From: Microbispora sp. ZYX-F-249
GTDB lineage: Bacteria; Actinomycetota; Actinomycetes; Streptosporangiales; Streptosporangiaceae
Direction: 5' to 3'
Assembly: GCF_039649665.1 (NCBI RefSeq)
Contig: NZ_JBDJAW010000003.1
Location: 1 to 64,000, forward strand
DNA: 64,000 nt
Part shown: positions 52,545 through 61,634 of the stretch, in pieces
Position numbering within the stretch: the first letter of the stretch is position 1
How the letters are laid out: every line of letters begins with the position of its first letter
The notes under the pieces: generated by a model
The model's database searches: none
The model's input: only the letters and a program-made list of their open reading frames with translations
Told to the model about the DNA's origin: nothing
Position numbers and translations under genes: made by a program

Positions 52545-53204
52545 TCAGTGGCTGCGTTTGAGCATGGCGTCGGCGAGCGCGTCGGCGGCTTCACCGAGCC
52601 GCCGGCCCACCGCGTCGAGGCGGGCCAGCAACTCGCGCTCGCGCAGCGTCTCCATCCGCAGCGGGCCGCTGAAGAGTTCGGCGAGCCGGGCCTGGCAGAG
52701 CTGTCGCAGACGGTTGCAGCACTTGCGGGTGGCGAGCACGGCGACGGTCACCGAGCCGGGGTCGTCGAGCATCTTCAGCACGGCGGCGTCCAGCTCGGCC
52801 AGGCCGTCGGTGACCGCCTGCAGCGGCTCGACCGCGAAGCCGAGGTCCTCCGGCCCGAACAGGTCGGTCTCGCGTACGTAGTCGCGCAGGTGGTCGAGGA
52901 CGTCGTCGATGGACCGGGAGAGCCGGAACAGGTCCTCTCTGTCGATCGGGGTGGCGAGCACCCGGAGCAGGGTCTCCACGAGCTCGGCCCGGGCCGCGTC
53001 CCCCTCGTGCTCCACCTCGGCCATCCGGGCCCGCGCGGCCGGCCGGTCCGTCTCGCCGGTGGCCGTGGCGCGGGCGAGCCCGGCGCCGTCCCGCGCGACG
53101 GCGATCTGCCCGCGGACCAGGTCGACCACGCGCCGTGCCGACCGCCCCCGCAGGTCGTCCCAGGCGCGCGCGAACCGGCGGCCGCGCCCGCGTGCGCCGG
53201 TCAC
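52545..53204 (-). CDS. DUF47/PhoU-like Pit-accessory protein
   Basis: This 219-residue helical protein has DUF47 segments (IEREDLFRLSRSIDDVLDHLRDYV, read here as residues 95-118, and KMLDDPGSVTVAVLATRKCCNRLRQLCQ). DUF47 proteins regulate or gate adjacent PiT phosphate transporters. GTG 53204 overlaps the PiT stop (GTGA). It thus forms a phosphate unit inside the inositol series. Confidence 0.85.
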   Translation of the reverse strand: MTGARGRGRRFARAWDDLRGRSARRVVDLVRGQIAVARDGAGLARATATGETDRPAARARMAEVEHEGDAARAELVETLLRVLATPIDREDLFRLSRSIDDVLDHLRDYVRETDLFGPEDLGFAVEPLQAVTDGLAELDAAVLKMLDDPGSVTVAVLATRKCCNRLRQLCQARLAELFSGPLRMETLRERELLARLDAVGRRLGEAADALADAMLKRSH

Positions 53205-54181
53205 GCCAGCCTGAGCGTCAGCCCCGCGAGGCAGCCCAGCACCAGCGACGACGGCAGTGTGACCAGCCACGCCGTTCCCATGTTCACCACTGCCTGCCAT
53301 CGCACCCTCCGTGCTCCTTCGCTCGCCGCCACGCCGACGACGCCGGCCGTTATGGACTGGGTCATGCTCACCGGGCTGCCGAGGGCCGAGCTGCCGAGCA
53401 CGGCGCCGGTTGCCGCCGTCTCCGCCGAGACGACGTGCAGCGGCCGGGTGATGACCAGGCCGCGGCCGAGCCGGGCGCCTACCCGGGGGAGGCCCGCCAG
53501 CGCCCCGGCGAGGAAGAGCGCCGCGAGGACCGCCATCCACACCGGCGGGACGTCGACAGGGCCGACCCCGCCGAGTCCGCCGCGGCCCACGCCGATCGCC
53601 ACGCTCGCGACCGCGATCATCTTCTGGCCGTCGTTCACCGCGTACGCCAGGCACTGGGCCGCGTACGCCAGCAGGTGGGCGGCGCCCACGAGCCGGGACA
53701 TCCGCTGGTAGGACGGCACCCGGCGGGACGCCGTCCCGAGCAGGTAGCCGAGGACCAGCCCGGCCAGCGGCGCTCCGGCCCCGACCGCCAGGACGGCTGC
53801 CACCCCCCGCCACGCCACCGGCAGCCCCGCGCCGAGCCCGGCGCCGGTGATACCGCCGATCACGGCGAGCGTGAGGCTCGTGGGCAGGCCGCGGCCGGTC
53901 AGGACCGCGACCACCGTCACGGCCACCGCCACTCCGGCCAGAAAGGCCGCCGCCCCCTGCCCGGTGTCCAGCCCGGCCAGCCGTTCGGTGAACGTCCGCG
54001 CGACCGTGACGCCCAGCACGTACGGCCCGGCGAACAGGGCCGCGGTGAGCAGGACGGCGGCCGTCCAGCCCGGTGAGCGGGGGAAGCGCAGCCCGAGCCC
54101 GATCAGGGTCGCCCCGTCGTTGGCCCCGCTGATCAACGTGAAGAGCACGGCCGCCGCGGCGAACGCGAGCGTCCACCCCAT
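53201..54181 (-). CDS. PiT-family inorganic phosphate transporter
   Basis: This 326-residue protein with about ten membrane helices has both PiT signatures: LISGANDGATLIG near residue 18 and LAYAVNDGQKMIAV near 165. PiT carriers co-transport phosphate with cation and may run in either direction. Its ATG overlaps the iolD stop by one base. Finding it with DUF47 in an iol series is unusual. I infer that it handles phosphate released from inositol phosphates, inside or outside the cell. Confidence 0.88.
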   Translation of the reverse strand: MGWTLAFAAAAVLFTLISGANDGATLIGLGLRFPRSPGWTAAVLLTAALFAGPYVLGVTVARTFTERLAGLDTGQGAAAFLAGVAVAVTVVAVLTGRGLPTSLTLAVIGGITGAGLGAGLPVAWRGVAAVLAVGAGAPLAGLVLGYLLGTASRRVPSYQRMSRLVGAAHLLAYAAQCLAYAVNDGQKMIAVASVAIGVGRGGLGGVGPVDVPPVWMAVLAALFLAGALAGLPRVGARLGRGLVITRPLHVVSAETAATGAVLGSSALGSPVSMTQSITAGVVGVAASEGARRVRWQAVVNMGTAWLVTLPSSLVLGCLAGLTLRLA

Positions 54182-56043
54182 CAGAGGTAGGGCCGCTGGT
54201 CACGCTTGGCCTCGTCGTAGCGTTCGCGCGCGGCGCGCGCCTCGGCGAGCCCGGACACCTCGGCCACCGGCACGTCCCACCACGCCTCGGCGCCCGGCGC
54301 GGGGCCGGGGACCGTCTCGACGTAGACCACGGTCGTACGGGGGGACGCGACGGCCTTGGCGAGCGCGCCCCGCAGGGTCTGCGGATCGGCCGCCGTGAGC
54401 ACGTCGGCGCCGAGGCTGGCCGCGTTGGCGGCGAGGTCCACCGGCAGCCGCTCTCCGTCGAGCCGCCCGTCAGGGCCGCGCCTCCGGTAGGCGGTGCCGA
54501 GCCGCAGCGCGCCGACCGACTCGCTCAGCGCGCCGATCGAGGCGAAGCCCTGGTTGTCCACCAGCACGATGACGAGCTTGACGCCCTCCTGCACGGCGGT
54601 GGCGATCTCCTGGGACATCATCAGGTAGGACCCGTCACCGACCAGCACGAACACCTCGCGCTCCGGGGCGGCGAGCTTCACCCCCAGGCCCCCGGCGATC
54701 TCGTAGCCCATGCAGGAGTAGCCGTACTCGACGTGATACTGCCCGGGGCCGGAGGCGCGCCAGAGCCGGTGCAGGTCGCCCGGCATCGACCCGGCCGCGT
54801 TGACCACCACGCCGCCCGCGGCGACCTCGTTGAGGACGCCCAGCACCACCGGCTGGGTCAGCTCGGTCCCGCCGTAGAACCGGTCGGTCTCGGCCTGCCA
54901 CGTGGCGGCCAGCTCGGTCGCCCGGCTCGTCCAGCCGGGGTCGGCCCGCCAGTCCACGCGGTCAAGAGCCGTGTCCAGTGACTTCAGCGCCTCGCGGGCG
55001 TCGGCGACGAGCATCTCGGCGGCGTGCTTGGCCGCGTCGAACGCCGCCACGTTGACGTTCAGGAACCGGGCCTGCGCGAACAGCGTCCGGGAGGCGGTGG
55101 TGAAGTCGGTGTACCTGGTCCCGATCCCGATGACCAGGTCGGCCTCGCGGGCCAGCGCGTCGGCGGCCGGGGTCCCGGTGTGCCCGATCGCGCCCACCGC
55201 GCACGGATGGTCGTACGGCAACGCGCCCTTGCCTGCCTGGGTCTCGGCCACCGGCACGCCGTGCCGTTCGGCGAATCGGGCCAGCTCGGCGCAGGCGCCG
55301 CTGTACTTGACCCCGCCCCCGGCGACGATCAGCGGGCGGCGCGAGCCGCGCAGCAGCTCGGCGGCCCTGGCCAGGGCGGCGGGTTCGGGGACCGGCCGGG
55401 CCACGTGCCAGACCCTGCGCGCGAACAGCTCCTCGGGCCAGTCGTACGCCTCGGCCTGCACGTCCTGTGGCAGCGCCAGCGTCACCGCGCCGGTCTCGGC
55501 GGGGTCGGTGAGCACCCGCATGGCCCCGAGCAGCGCCGCCGGCAGCTGCTCGGGCCGGTTGACCCGGTCCCAGAAACGGCTGACGGGCTTGAGGCAGTCG
55601 TTGACGCTGACGTCGTACGACCGGGGGTCCTCCAGCTCCTGCAGCACCGGCGAGGCGACCCGGGTGGCGAACAGGTCGCCGGGCAGCAGCAGCACCGGCA
55701 GCCGGTTGATCGTGGCCAGAGCGGCCCCGGTGACCATGTTGGTCGCGCCCGGCCCGATCGAGCTGGTGCAGGCGAGCGTGGACAGCCGATCGGACTGCCG
55801 GGCGTAGCCGACGGCCGTGTGCACCATCGCCTGCTCGTTGCGGGCCAGGTAGTAGGGCAGCGGGTCGTGGATGCCCGCGCCCTGCTCGGCCAGGGCCTGG
55901 CCGACGCCGGCGACGTTGCCGTGCCCGAAGATGCCTGCGCACCCCGCGATAAGCCGGTGCTCCACGCCGTCACGCTCGGTCCACTGCCGCGAGAGGAAGC
56001 GCACCAGCGCCTGCGCCACCGTAAGCCTCGTCGTGTTCCTCAT
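54181..56043 (-). CDS. iolD: 3D-(3,5/4)-trihydroxycyclohexane-1,2-dione hydrolase (IolD)
   Basis: This 620-residue thiamin-diphosphate enzyme has the N-terminal AGCAGIFGHGNVAGVGQAL and the C-terminal ThDP/Mg motif GDGSYLMMSQEIATAVQEGVKLVIVLVDNQGFASIG, both diagnostic for IolD. It opens the ring of the trione intermediate to 5-deoxyglucuronate. The gene overlaps iolB upstream (ATGA) and the PiT gene downstream. Confidence 0.95.
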   Translation of the reverse strand: MRNTTRLTVAQALVRFLSRQWTERDGVEHRLIAGCAGIFGHGNVAGVGQALAEQGAGIHDPLPYYLARNEQAMVHTAVGYARQSDRLSTLACTSSIGPGATNMVTGAALATINRLPVLLLPGDLFATRVASPVLQELEDPRSYDVSVNDCLKPVSRFWDRVNRPEQLPAALLGAMRVLTDPAETGAVTLALPQDVQAEAYDWPEELFARRVWHVARPVPEPAALARAAELLRGSRRPLIVAGGGVKYSGACAELARFAERHGVPVAETQAGKGALPYDHPCAVGAIGHTGTPAADALAREADLVIGIGTRYTDFTTASRTLFAQARFLNVNVAAFDAAKHAAEMLVADAREALKSLDTALDRVDWRADPGWTSRATELAATWQAETDRFYGGTELTQPVVLGVLNEVAAGGVVVNAAGSMPGDLHRLWRASGPGQYHVEYGYSCMGYEIAGGLGVKLAAPEREVFVLVGDGSYLMMSQEIATAVQEGVKLVIVLVDNQGFASIGALSESVGALRLGTAYRRRGPDGRLDGERLPVDLAANAASLGADVLTAADPQTLRGALAKAVASPRTTVVYVETVPGPAPGAEAWWDVPVAEVSGLAEARAARERYDEAKRDQRPYL

Positions 56044-56852
56044 GACGCACCTCCCAGCCGGGGATCGACGGGCTGATCGGCCCACGAGTCGCGGATCCAC
56101 GCGTGCCTCGGATCGTCGGAGAAGGCCATGGACCGCTTGTCCGCCGGGCCAGCGAGGACGTTCAGGTAGTAGAGGTCGTAGCCGGGCGCGGCCATCGACG
56201 GGCCGTGGTAGCCGTGCGGGACGAGCACCACGTCGCCCGCCGACACCTCGGCCAGCGTCTCGTGGGTGCCGTACACCCGCTGGTAGCCGGGGCCGCCCTC
56301 GAAGTAGTAGATCTCCTCCAGCACCGCCTCGTGCTCCGACGGCGTGTCGTGTTTGTGCGGCGGATAGGACGACCAGTTGCCGCCCGGTGTGATCACCTCG
56401 ACCGCCATCAGCTTGTCGCAGTCGAACGCCTCGGGGGAGCAGAAGTTGTCGACCCGCCGGGTCGCCTGCCCCGCGCCCCTGATCTCCACCGGCACGGCGT
56501 CGGCCGGGCCGTATCTGATGGGGAAGCGGCGGGTGGCCCGGGCGGCAGGGAGCGCGATCCTGCCCCTGCCGGTGATCGTGACCCGGGCGTCGATCGGCAG
56601 GTACGCGAAGTCGGTCGGCCCGGAGAACACCGAGGGGCGTCCGGTGAGCGACAGCCGCAGGCCGTCGGCGACGACGTCGCACGCGCCCGCCAGCGGCAGG
56701 ACGAGCATCTCCTCCTCGCCGGTGGACAGCTCTACCGGCCGGTCCGTCAGGTCCACGACCCGCAGCCCGGCGTACGTCCAGCCCGCGGCCTCGGGAGTGA
56801 TCACGACGTCCCAGGGGCCGGAGGCGGCCGTGCCGTGGGGAATGTAGGTCAT
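56040..56852 (-). CDS. iolB: 5-deoxy-glucuronate isomerase (IolB)
   Basis: This 270-residue bicupin has the zinc-site segment SSYPPHKHDTPSEHEAVLEEIYYFE near residues 170-194 and VLVPHGYHGPSMAAPGYDLYYLNVLAG, which identify IolB. It converts 5-deoxyglucuronate to 5-dehydro-2-deoxygluconate. It lies between the aldolase-like gene and iolD with 4 bp overlaps. Confidence 0.95.
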   Translation of the reverse strand: MTYIPHGTAASGPWDVVITPEAAGWTYAGLRVVDLTDRPVELSTGEEEMLVLPLAGACDVVADGLRLSLTGRPSVFSGPTDFAYLPIDARVTITGRGRIALPAARATRRFPIRYGPADAVPVEIRGAGQATRRVDNFCSPEAFDCDKLMAVEVITPGGNWSSYPPHKHDTPSEHEAVLEEIYYFEGGPGYQRVYGTHETLAEVSAGDVVLVPHGYHGPSMAAPGYDLYYLNVLAGPADKRSMAFSDDPRHAWIRDSWADQPVDPRLGGAS

Positions 56853-57724
56853 GTGGTCTCCAGCAGGTTGACCGCGGCGTCCACGGCCGCCACGACGTCG
56901 TCGTCCGGTGGATAGAGCAGCGCCCGACCGGCGACCAGGCCGCGCACGCCCGGCAGGCGCAGGGCCTTGCTCCAGGAGTCCCAGATCTCGTCGGAACCGG
57001 GCTCGCCGCCGAGCAGCAGCACGGGCAGCGTCGTGGCATCCAGGACGCGTTCCATGTCCTCGGTCACCGGGAGCTTGAGCCAGGTGTGGGCGGAGGTCGC
57101 CCCCAGCCCCTGGCCGACGCTGATGGCGCGGATCATCGCCTCAGGCGACAGGTCGTGCCGCACCACGCCCCCGACGCGCCGGGACCAGAACGGCTCGATC
57201 ATCGCCATCAGGCCGTGCCGCGCGAGCTGGGTGACGGCCTGCCCGCAGCTCGCCAGCGTGGCGGCGGTGGCGTGGTCCTCCACCCCGATACGGCAGAGCA
57301 TCTTGCCGCCGTCGAAGCCCATCGCCGCGAGCGAGTCGGCGTCGTAGGCGGTGAAGCGGTCGTCGAACTCGAACGCCGCGCCCTGGACGCCGCCCCGGTT
57401 CATCGAACCGATCACGATCTTGTCGTCGAGGGCGCCGAGCAGCAGCAGGTCCTCCACGATGTCGGGGGTGGCGAGCAGCCCGTCCACGCCGGGCCGGGCC
57501 AGGGCGGTCGTCAGCCGGTCGAGCAGGCTGATCCTGCTCTCCATCGCCATCGGGCGTCCGGCCACGCCGAGCGCGCCCCGGGCCGGGTGGTCGGCCGCGA
57601 TGATCAGCAGTCGGCCGCGCCCGCTCAGCAACGGCCTGCGCCTGCGGACCGCGGCCGCCTGGACCACCCGCTCCGGGTGCCAGGCCCGGTCGTCCAGCAG
57701 GCGGTGGTAGTCCTCCTCACGCAT
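56849..57724 (-). CDS. Cgl0159-family (beta/alpha)8 aldolase of the iol operon
   Basis: This protein of about 291 residues has LLIIAADHPARGALGV near 40-55, VDGLLATPDIVEDLLLLGALDDKIVIGSMNRGGVQGA, and a late LPVLLLGGEPGS. It matches the LacD/IolJ-like aldolase-fold family (Cgl0159) found in actinobacterial iol clusters. It probably splits 2-deoxy-5-keto-gluconate 6-phosphate to dihydroxyacetone phosphate and malonate semialdehyde; that assignment rests on context. ATG 57724 follows GAAGGGGGG and overlaps the iolC stop. Confidence 0.78.
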   Translation of the reverse strand: MREEDYHRLLDDRAWHPERVVQAAAVRRRRPLLSGRGRLLIIAADHPARGALGVAGRPMAMESRISLLDRLTTALARPGVDGLLATPDIVEDLLLLGALDDKIVIGSMNRGGVQGAAFEFDDRFTAYDADSLAAMGFDGGKMLCRIGVEDHATAATLASCGQAVTQLARHGLMAMIEPFWSRRVGGVVRHDLSPEAMIRAISVGQGLGATSAHTWLKLPVTEDMERVLDATTLPVLLLGGEPGSDEIWDSWSKALRLPGVRGLVAGRALLYPPDDDVVAAVDAAVNLLETT

Positions 57725-58763
57725 GCCTGGCGTCCCCCCTTCCTGCTCGCCCATGAGGGACGTCCTCCTGGATGAGGTTCCCCGGGTCGGGGGAAAGCCC
57801 CCGCGCGGAACCCCGTGTCACGACGGTCTCGATCTCGCGGAGGGTCGGCATCGCCGGAGCGCAGGCCAGCCGGCCGGCGACGATCGCGCCCGCGGCGTTG
57901 GCGAACCGCAGCGTCCGCTCCAGGGGCCAGCCCGCGAGCAGCGCGTGGCACAGCGCTCCGCCGAAGGCGTCCCCGGCGCCCAGCCCGTTGACGACCTCGA
58001 CGTCGACGGGCGGCACCACCGCCGTCTCGCCGGCCGTCATGCCCAGCACCCCGGCCGATCCCTGCTTGACGATCGCGAGTTCGGCCCCGGCGTCGAGCAG
58101 GGCCCGGCCGGCTGCCTCGGGATCGCGCAGGCCGGTGGCCACCTCGGCCTCGTCGAGGTTGCCGACCGCGACCGTCACGTGTTCGAGCGCCTCGCGCACA
58201 TGCCGCCGGGCCGTACGCGGGTCGGGCCAGAACATCGGCCGGTAGTCGAGGTCGAGCACGGTGTGCGGGGCGCGTCCCCGGGCCTTCAGCGCCGTCAGGT
58301 GCGCGCCGCGCGACGGCTCGTCCGAGAGGCCGGTGACGGTCGTCCACAGCAGCGCGGCGCCGGTGATGGCGGCCAGGTCGAGCTCGGCGGGGAGGATCTC
58401 CAGGTCGGGCGCCTTGGGCCAGCGGTAGAAGAACAGGGGGAAGTCCTCCGGCGGCCGGATCTCGCAGAACGTCACGGGGGTCGGCAGGCCGGGCACCGCG
58501 GTGACGTAGCGGTCGTCCACGCCGTACTCGCGCAGCGCGTCGTGCACGAACCACCCGAACGGGTCCGCGCCGGTGCGGGTGATCACGGCGCTGCGGCGGC
58601 CCAGGCGGGCGGCGGCCACGGCCACGTTGGTCGGGCTGCCGCCCAGGTATTTGCCGAAGGTCGTGACCTGCCGCAGGGAGACCCCGACCTCCAGCGGGTA
58701 GAGGTCGACCCCGACCCGCCCCATGGTCAGCACCTCAGGCGCCGCCGCATCGGTGCCGGTCAC
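57717..58763 (-). CDS. iolC: 5-dehydro-2-deoxygluconokinase (IolC)
   Basis: This 348-residue PfkB-family kinase has the N-terminal GG motif FGKYLGGSPTNVAVAAARLG near 37-56 and the C-terminal catalytic NGLGAGDAFGGALCHALL (GAGD). It phosphorylates 5-dehydro-2-deoxygluconate. GTG 58763 overlaps the iolE stop (GTGA). A tail after the kinase fold (PDPGNLIQEDVPHGRAGRGDARHA) is not conserved. Confidence 0.92.
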   Translation of the reverse strand: MTGTDAAAPEVLTMGRVGVDLYPLEVGVSLRQVTTFGKYLGGSPTNVAVAAARLGRRSAVITRTGADPFGWFVHDALREYGVDDRYVTAVPGLPTPVTFCEIRPPEDFPLFFYRWPKAPDLEILPAELDLAAITGAALLWTTVTGLSDEPSRGAHLTALKARGRAPHTVLDLDYRPMFWPDPRTARRHVREALEHVTVAVGNLDEAEVATGLRDPEAAGRALLDAGAELAIVKQGSAGVLGMTAGETAVVPPVDVEVVNGLGAGDAFGGALCHALLAGWPLERTLRFANAAGAIVAGRLACAPAMPTLREIETVVTRGSARGLSPDPGNLIQEDVPHGRAGRGDARHA

Positions 58764-59611
58764 GCGTCCTCCGGGGAGGCCAGGCCCGTGAGGTAGGCCA
58801 GGCTCGCGCGCACGTCCTCCACGGGATCGGCGTCGGCCGACGTGAGGATCACGTCCTGCTCCATGACATACCAGCCGCTGTACCCCGCGGCCGTCAGGCC
58901 GGAGACGATGCCCGCCACGTCCACGTCGCCGCGGCCGAGCGGACGGTACATCCCGGCCCGCACCGCCTCGGTGTAGGTGAGCTCGCCCGCCCTGACCCGC
59001 CGGGCGAGGGCCGCATCGACGTCTTTGAGATGCGCGTGGGCGATGCGCTCGGGGGCCTTCCTGACGACGTCCAGCGGGTCGGCGCCGCCCGCCAGCAGGT
59101 GCCCGGTGTCCAGGCAGAGCGAGACGGCCGCGCCCTCGAGGACCCGCTCCACCTCCTCCCCGGTCTCGACCATGGTGCCCACGTGGGGGTGCAGGGTGAC
59201 CAGGTGGGAGATCTCCCGGTCGATCCGGTCGAGGTTGGACAGCAGCGTCCGCCAGCCCTCGTCGTCCAGGGCGGGGCGTCCGTCGTAGCCGTCCACCCCG
59301 GTCGCGGCGGCCAGCACGACCACCGCGTCCGCCTCCAAGGCGGCCACCGTGTCCCGCAGGGCGGGCAGCGGGTCGTGCGCCGGGTCGTGCAGGACGACCG
59401 GGACGAAACCGCCGACGGCGCGCAGGCCGTAGCCGTCGAGCAGGGCGGCGCGGCGGTCCGGCTCCGGCGGCAGGAACCCGTCCGGGCCCAGCTCGGTCGC
59501 GGTCAGCCCGAGCGCGGCCATCTCGGCCAGCACGCGCTCAGGGGCGAGCTGGTGGCCCCAGCCGGGCACCTCGCAGACACCCCAGGAGATGGGGGCGGCG
59601 GCGATCCTCAC
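58760..59611 (-). CDS. iolE: Inosose dehydratase-like sugar isomerase (IolE)
   Basis: This 283-residue TIM-barrel protein begins IAAAPISWGVCEVPGWGHQL, typical of IolE, and has LDTGHLLAGGADPLDVV and AHLKDVD metal-site segments. It dehydrates scyllo-inosose to the trione. It is coupled to iolG and iolC by short overlaps. Confidence 0.9.
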   Translation of the reverse strand: MRIAAAPISWGVCEVPGWGHQLAPERVLAEMAALGLTATELGPDGFLPPEPDRRAALLDGYGLRAVGGFVPVVLHDPAHDPLPALRDTVAALEADAVVVLAAATGVDGYDGRPALDDEGWRTLLSNLDRIDREISHLVTLHPHVGTMVETGEEVERVLEGAAVSLCLDTGHLLAGGADPLDVVRKAPERIAHAHLKDVDAALARRVRAGELTYTEAVRAGMYRPLGRGDVDVAGIVSGLTAAGYSGWYVMEQDVILTSADADPVEDVRASLAYLTGLASPEDA

Positions 59612-60579
59612 TTGGTCACCTCCACGACGCGGACGGGACGGTCGGTCCGGCGGGACAGGTCCGCGGCCTCGGCCACGTACAGCGCGGCCAGGGCGTCGCG
59701 GACCGAGCAGGGGCTCTCCCGCTCGCCCCGCGCCGCCTCCAGGAAGGCGGTCATCTCCGTGACGTACGCCTGCTCGAACCTGGCCTGGAAGTCCGGCCAG
59801 GGGTCGCCGTCCGGCGTGAAGCCCTCGGCCGAGCGCAGCGGGGTGCGCCCGCCGAGCCCCGCGGCCCAGGCGCCGCGGGTGCCGGCGAGTTCCATCCGCA
59901 CGTCGTAGCCCGCGCCGTTGTAACGCGAGCCCTGCAGCGTGGCCAGCGTGCCGTCGTCCATCGTCAGAATCGCGGCGCTGGTGTCCACGTCGCCCGCCTC
60001 GGCGAAGAAATCCTCGCCGCGGTTGGCGCCGGCCGCGTAGACGGTGTCCACCTCGCGCCCCGTGACCCAGCGCAGGATGTCGAAGTCGTGGATGTGACAG
60101 TCGCGGAAGATGCCGCCGGACAAGGGGATGTAGCCGGCGGGGGGAGGCGCGGGATCGGCGGTGACCAGGTGGACGCGGTGCAGCACGCCCAGGTCTCCGG
60201 AGCGCAGCGCGTCGCGGGCGGCCAGGTACCCCGCGTCGAAGCGGCGCTGGAAGCCGATGTGCACGACGGCGCCGGTGCGCTCGACGGTCTCGGCGACCCG
60301 CAGTGTCTCCTCCACCGTGGGCGCGGCCGGCTTCTCACAGAACACCGGGACGCCCAGCTCGCAGGCGTTTTCGATGGCCTGCGCGTGGGTGGACGTCGGG
60401 GTCGCGATCACCACCGCGTCCGTGTCGAAGGGATCGCCGACCGTCGCGGAAAGCCGGGCCGCCACCTCCTCCGTCCGGCTCCGGTCCACGTCGGAGACCA
60501 CCAGCTCGTCCACGAGACCGGCAAGGGTGGCGGCATGGAAGACGCCTATACGGCCAAGGCCCAGTAAACCCACACGCAT
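59608..60579 (-). CDS. iolG: Inositol 2-dehydrogenase-like oxidoreductase (IolG)
   Basis: This 323-residue Gfo/Idh/MocA enzyme has the Rossmann motif VGLLGLGRIGVFHAATLAGL, then FCEKPAAPTVEETLR (EKP motif near 88) and GGIFRDCHIHDFDILRWVTG, where D and H form the catalytic site. It oxidises myo-inositol to scyllo-inosose. It is first in the operon; a palindrome TGTCCTGACA lies 63 bp upstream of its start, probably bound by the divergent GntR regulator. Confidence 0.9.
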   Translation of the reverse strand: MRVGLLGLGRIGVFHAATLAGLVDELVVSDVDRSRTEEVAARLSATVGDPFDTDAVVIATPTSTHAQAIENACELGVPVFCEKPAAPTVEETLRVAETVERTGAVVHIGFQRRFDAGYLAARDALRSGDLGVLHRVHLVTADPAPPPAGYIPLSGGIFRDCHIHDFDILRWVTGREVDTVYAAGANRGEDFFAEAGDVDTSAAILTMDDGTLATLQGSRYNGAGYDVRMELAGTRGAWAAGLGGRTPLRSAEGFTPDGDPWPDFQARFEQAYVTEMTAFLEAARGERESPCSVRDALAALYVAEAADLSRRTDRPVRVVEVTK

Positions 60580-60641
60580 GTGTCAGCTCCTCGTCCAGGG
60601 GCCTCCAGTTCTAGATGAGCGGAAGGTAAATTTCAAGACTT

Positions 60642-60651
60642 TGTCCTGACA
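60642..60651. promoter_or_regulatory. GntR operator candidate before iolG
   Basis: tgtcctgaca is a TGTC-N2-GACA palindrome in the 110 bp gap between iolG and the gntR stop. The same element recurs upstream of gntR and of the binding-protein gene. Confidence 0.6.
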
Positions 60652-60689
60652 TACGGATGAACTATCATCCCGAGCAAGGAAAGTGTGAC

Positions 60690-61433
60690 TCAGCGCTCCA
60701 CGAGGGTGACCTCGAGGGAGTAATGCGAAGCGCGGTACACGTGTGACCCGTGCTCGACCGCCCGGCCCTGGTCGTCGTAGGTCGTGCGGACCATCGTGAG
60801 CAGCGGGCAGCCGCGCCGCTCCTCCAGTAGCCGGGCCTCCGCCGGGGTGGCGGCGCGGGCGCCGATCCGCTGGTGGGCCACCCGCATCCGGATGCCGGTC
60901 TGGCGCAGCATCTCGTACAGGCCGCGCTCCTGCAGGGACTCGGCGGTGAGCGGGGCCAGCCCGACCGGCAGCCAGTTGTGCAACAGGGCGAGCGGCTCTC
61001 CCATGGCGAACCTGATCCGCTCCAGCCGCAGCACCTCCGTTCCCGGTTCGAGCCCCAGAGTCGCGGCGACCTCCTCGTCGGCCGGTACGGTGTCCAGGGA
61101 CAGTACCCGGGTCTCCGGCTCCTGCCCGGCCCTGCGGAGGTCGTCGTACAGGCTGGTGAGTTCGACCGCGCGCTTCACCTGGCCGTGCACGACCTGGGTG
61201 CCGACGCCGCGTTTGCGGACGACCAGGCCCTTGTCCACGAGGAACTGGATCGCCTGGCGGATGGTGGGGCGGGAGAGGCCGAGTTGCTCGGCGAGCTGGA
61301 TCTCGTTGTCCAGCCGGGAGCCGGGGGGCAGCTTGCCGGCCTGGATGGCCTCCGTGATCCGCTCGGCCACCTGGAAGTAGAGGGGCACGGGGCTCGACCT
61401 GTCGAGGTCGATGTCCAATTTGGTGACTGTCAC
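60690..61433 (-). CDS. GntR-family (HutC/UTRA) regulator of the inositol locus
   Basis: This 247-residue regulator has an N-terminal winged HTH (VPLYFQVAERITEAIQAGKLPPGSRLDNEIQLAEQLGLSRPTIRQAIQFLVDKGL, residues about 14-68) and a C-terminal UTRA ligand domain (about 95-245). It lies between iolG and the binding-protein gene. GTG 61433 was chosen because the HTH starts just after; 26 further codons upstream are open but lie in the operator region. UTRA domains often sense phosphorylated sugars, which would fit an inositol phosphate inducer (inference). Confidence 0.88.
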   Translation of the reverse strand: MTVTKLDIDLDRSSPVPLYFQVAERITEAIQAGKLPPGSRLDNEIQLAEQLGLSRPTIRQAIQFLVDKGLVVRKRGVGTQVVHGQVKRAVELTSLYDDLRRAGQEPETRVLSLDTVPADEEVAATLGLEPGTEVLRLERIRFAMGEPLALLHNWLPVGLAPLTAESLQERGLYEMLRQTGIRMRVAHQRIGARAATPAEARLLEERRGCPLLTMVRTTYDDQGRAVEHGSHVYRASHYSLEVTLVER

Positions 61434-61458
61434 GACTCGACGGTAGCTGACATCAGAA

Positions 61459-61533
61459 TGTCTTGACCAATGCCGCCGCGGCCCGATCGACGGAAGATGT
61501 CCAGTTCGCAACGGAGGTCATTATGTCTTGACA
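61459..61533. promoter_or_regulatory. Two GntR operator candidates between gntR and the binding-protein gene
   Basis: tgtcttgacc (61459-61468) lies 26 bp before the gntR start. tgtcttgaca (61524-61533) lies about 100 bp before the binding-protein start and includes a TTGACA -35-like hexamer. Both match the TGTCNTGACA element of the iolG promoter. Confidence 0.6.
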
Positions 61534-61634
61534 AACTATTCACGTGACGTTCATCGTGGAGCACACCGCGGCGCCGGATCGGGGCTCTGGGCGGCGCCCG
61601 ACGACCCCCGAGAGGCAAGAGGAGTGACGCCACC

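Noticed and set aside
52365..53711. A 448-codon plus-strand frame
   Set aside because: It is antisense to the DUF47 and PiT genes, which have clear signatures.
61434..61511. A longer GntR protein starting at 61511
   Set aside because: The extra residues do not resemble the family and would cover the operator-like palindrome; GTG 61433 directly precedes the HTH domain.
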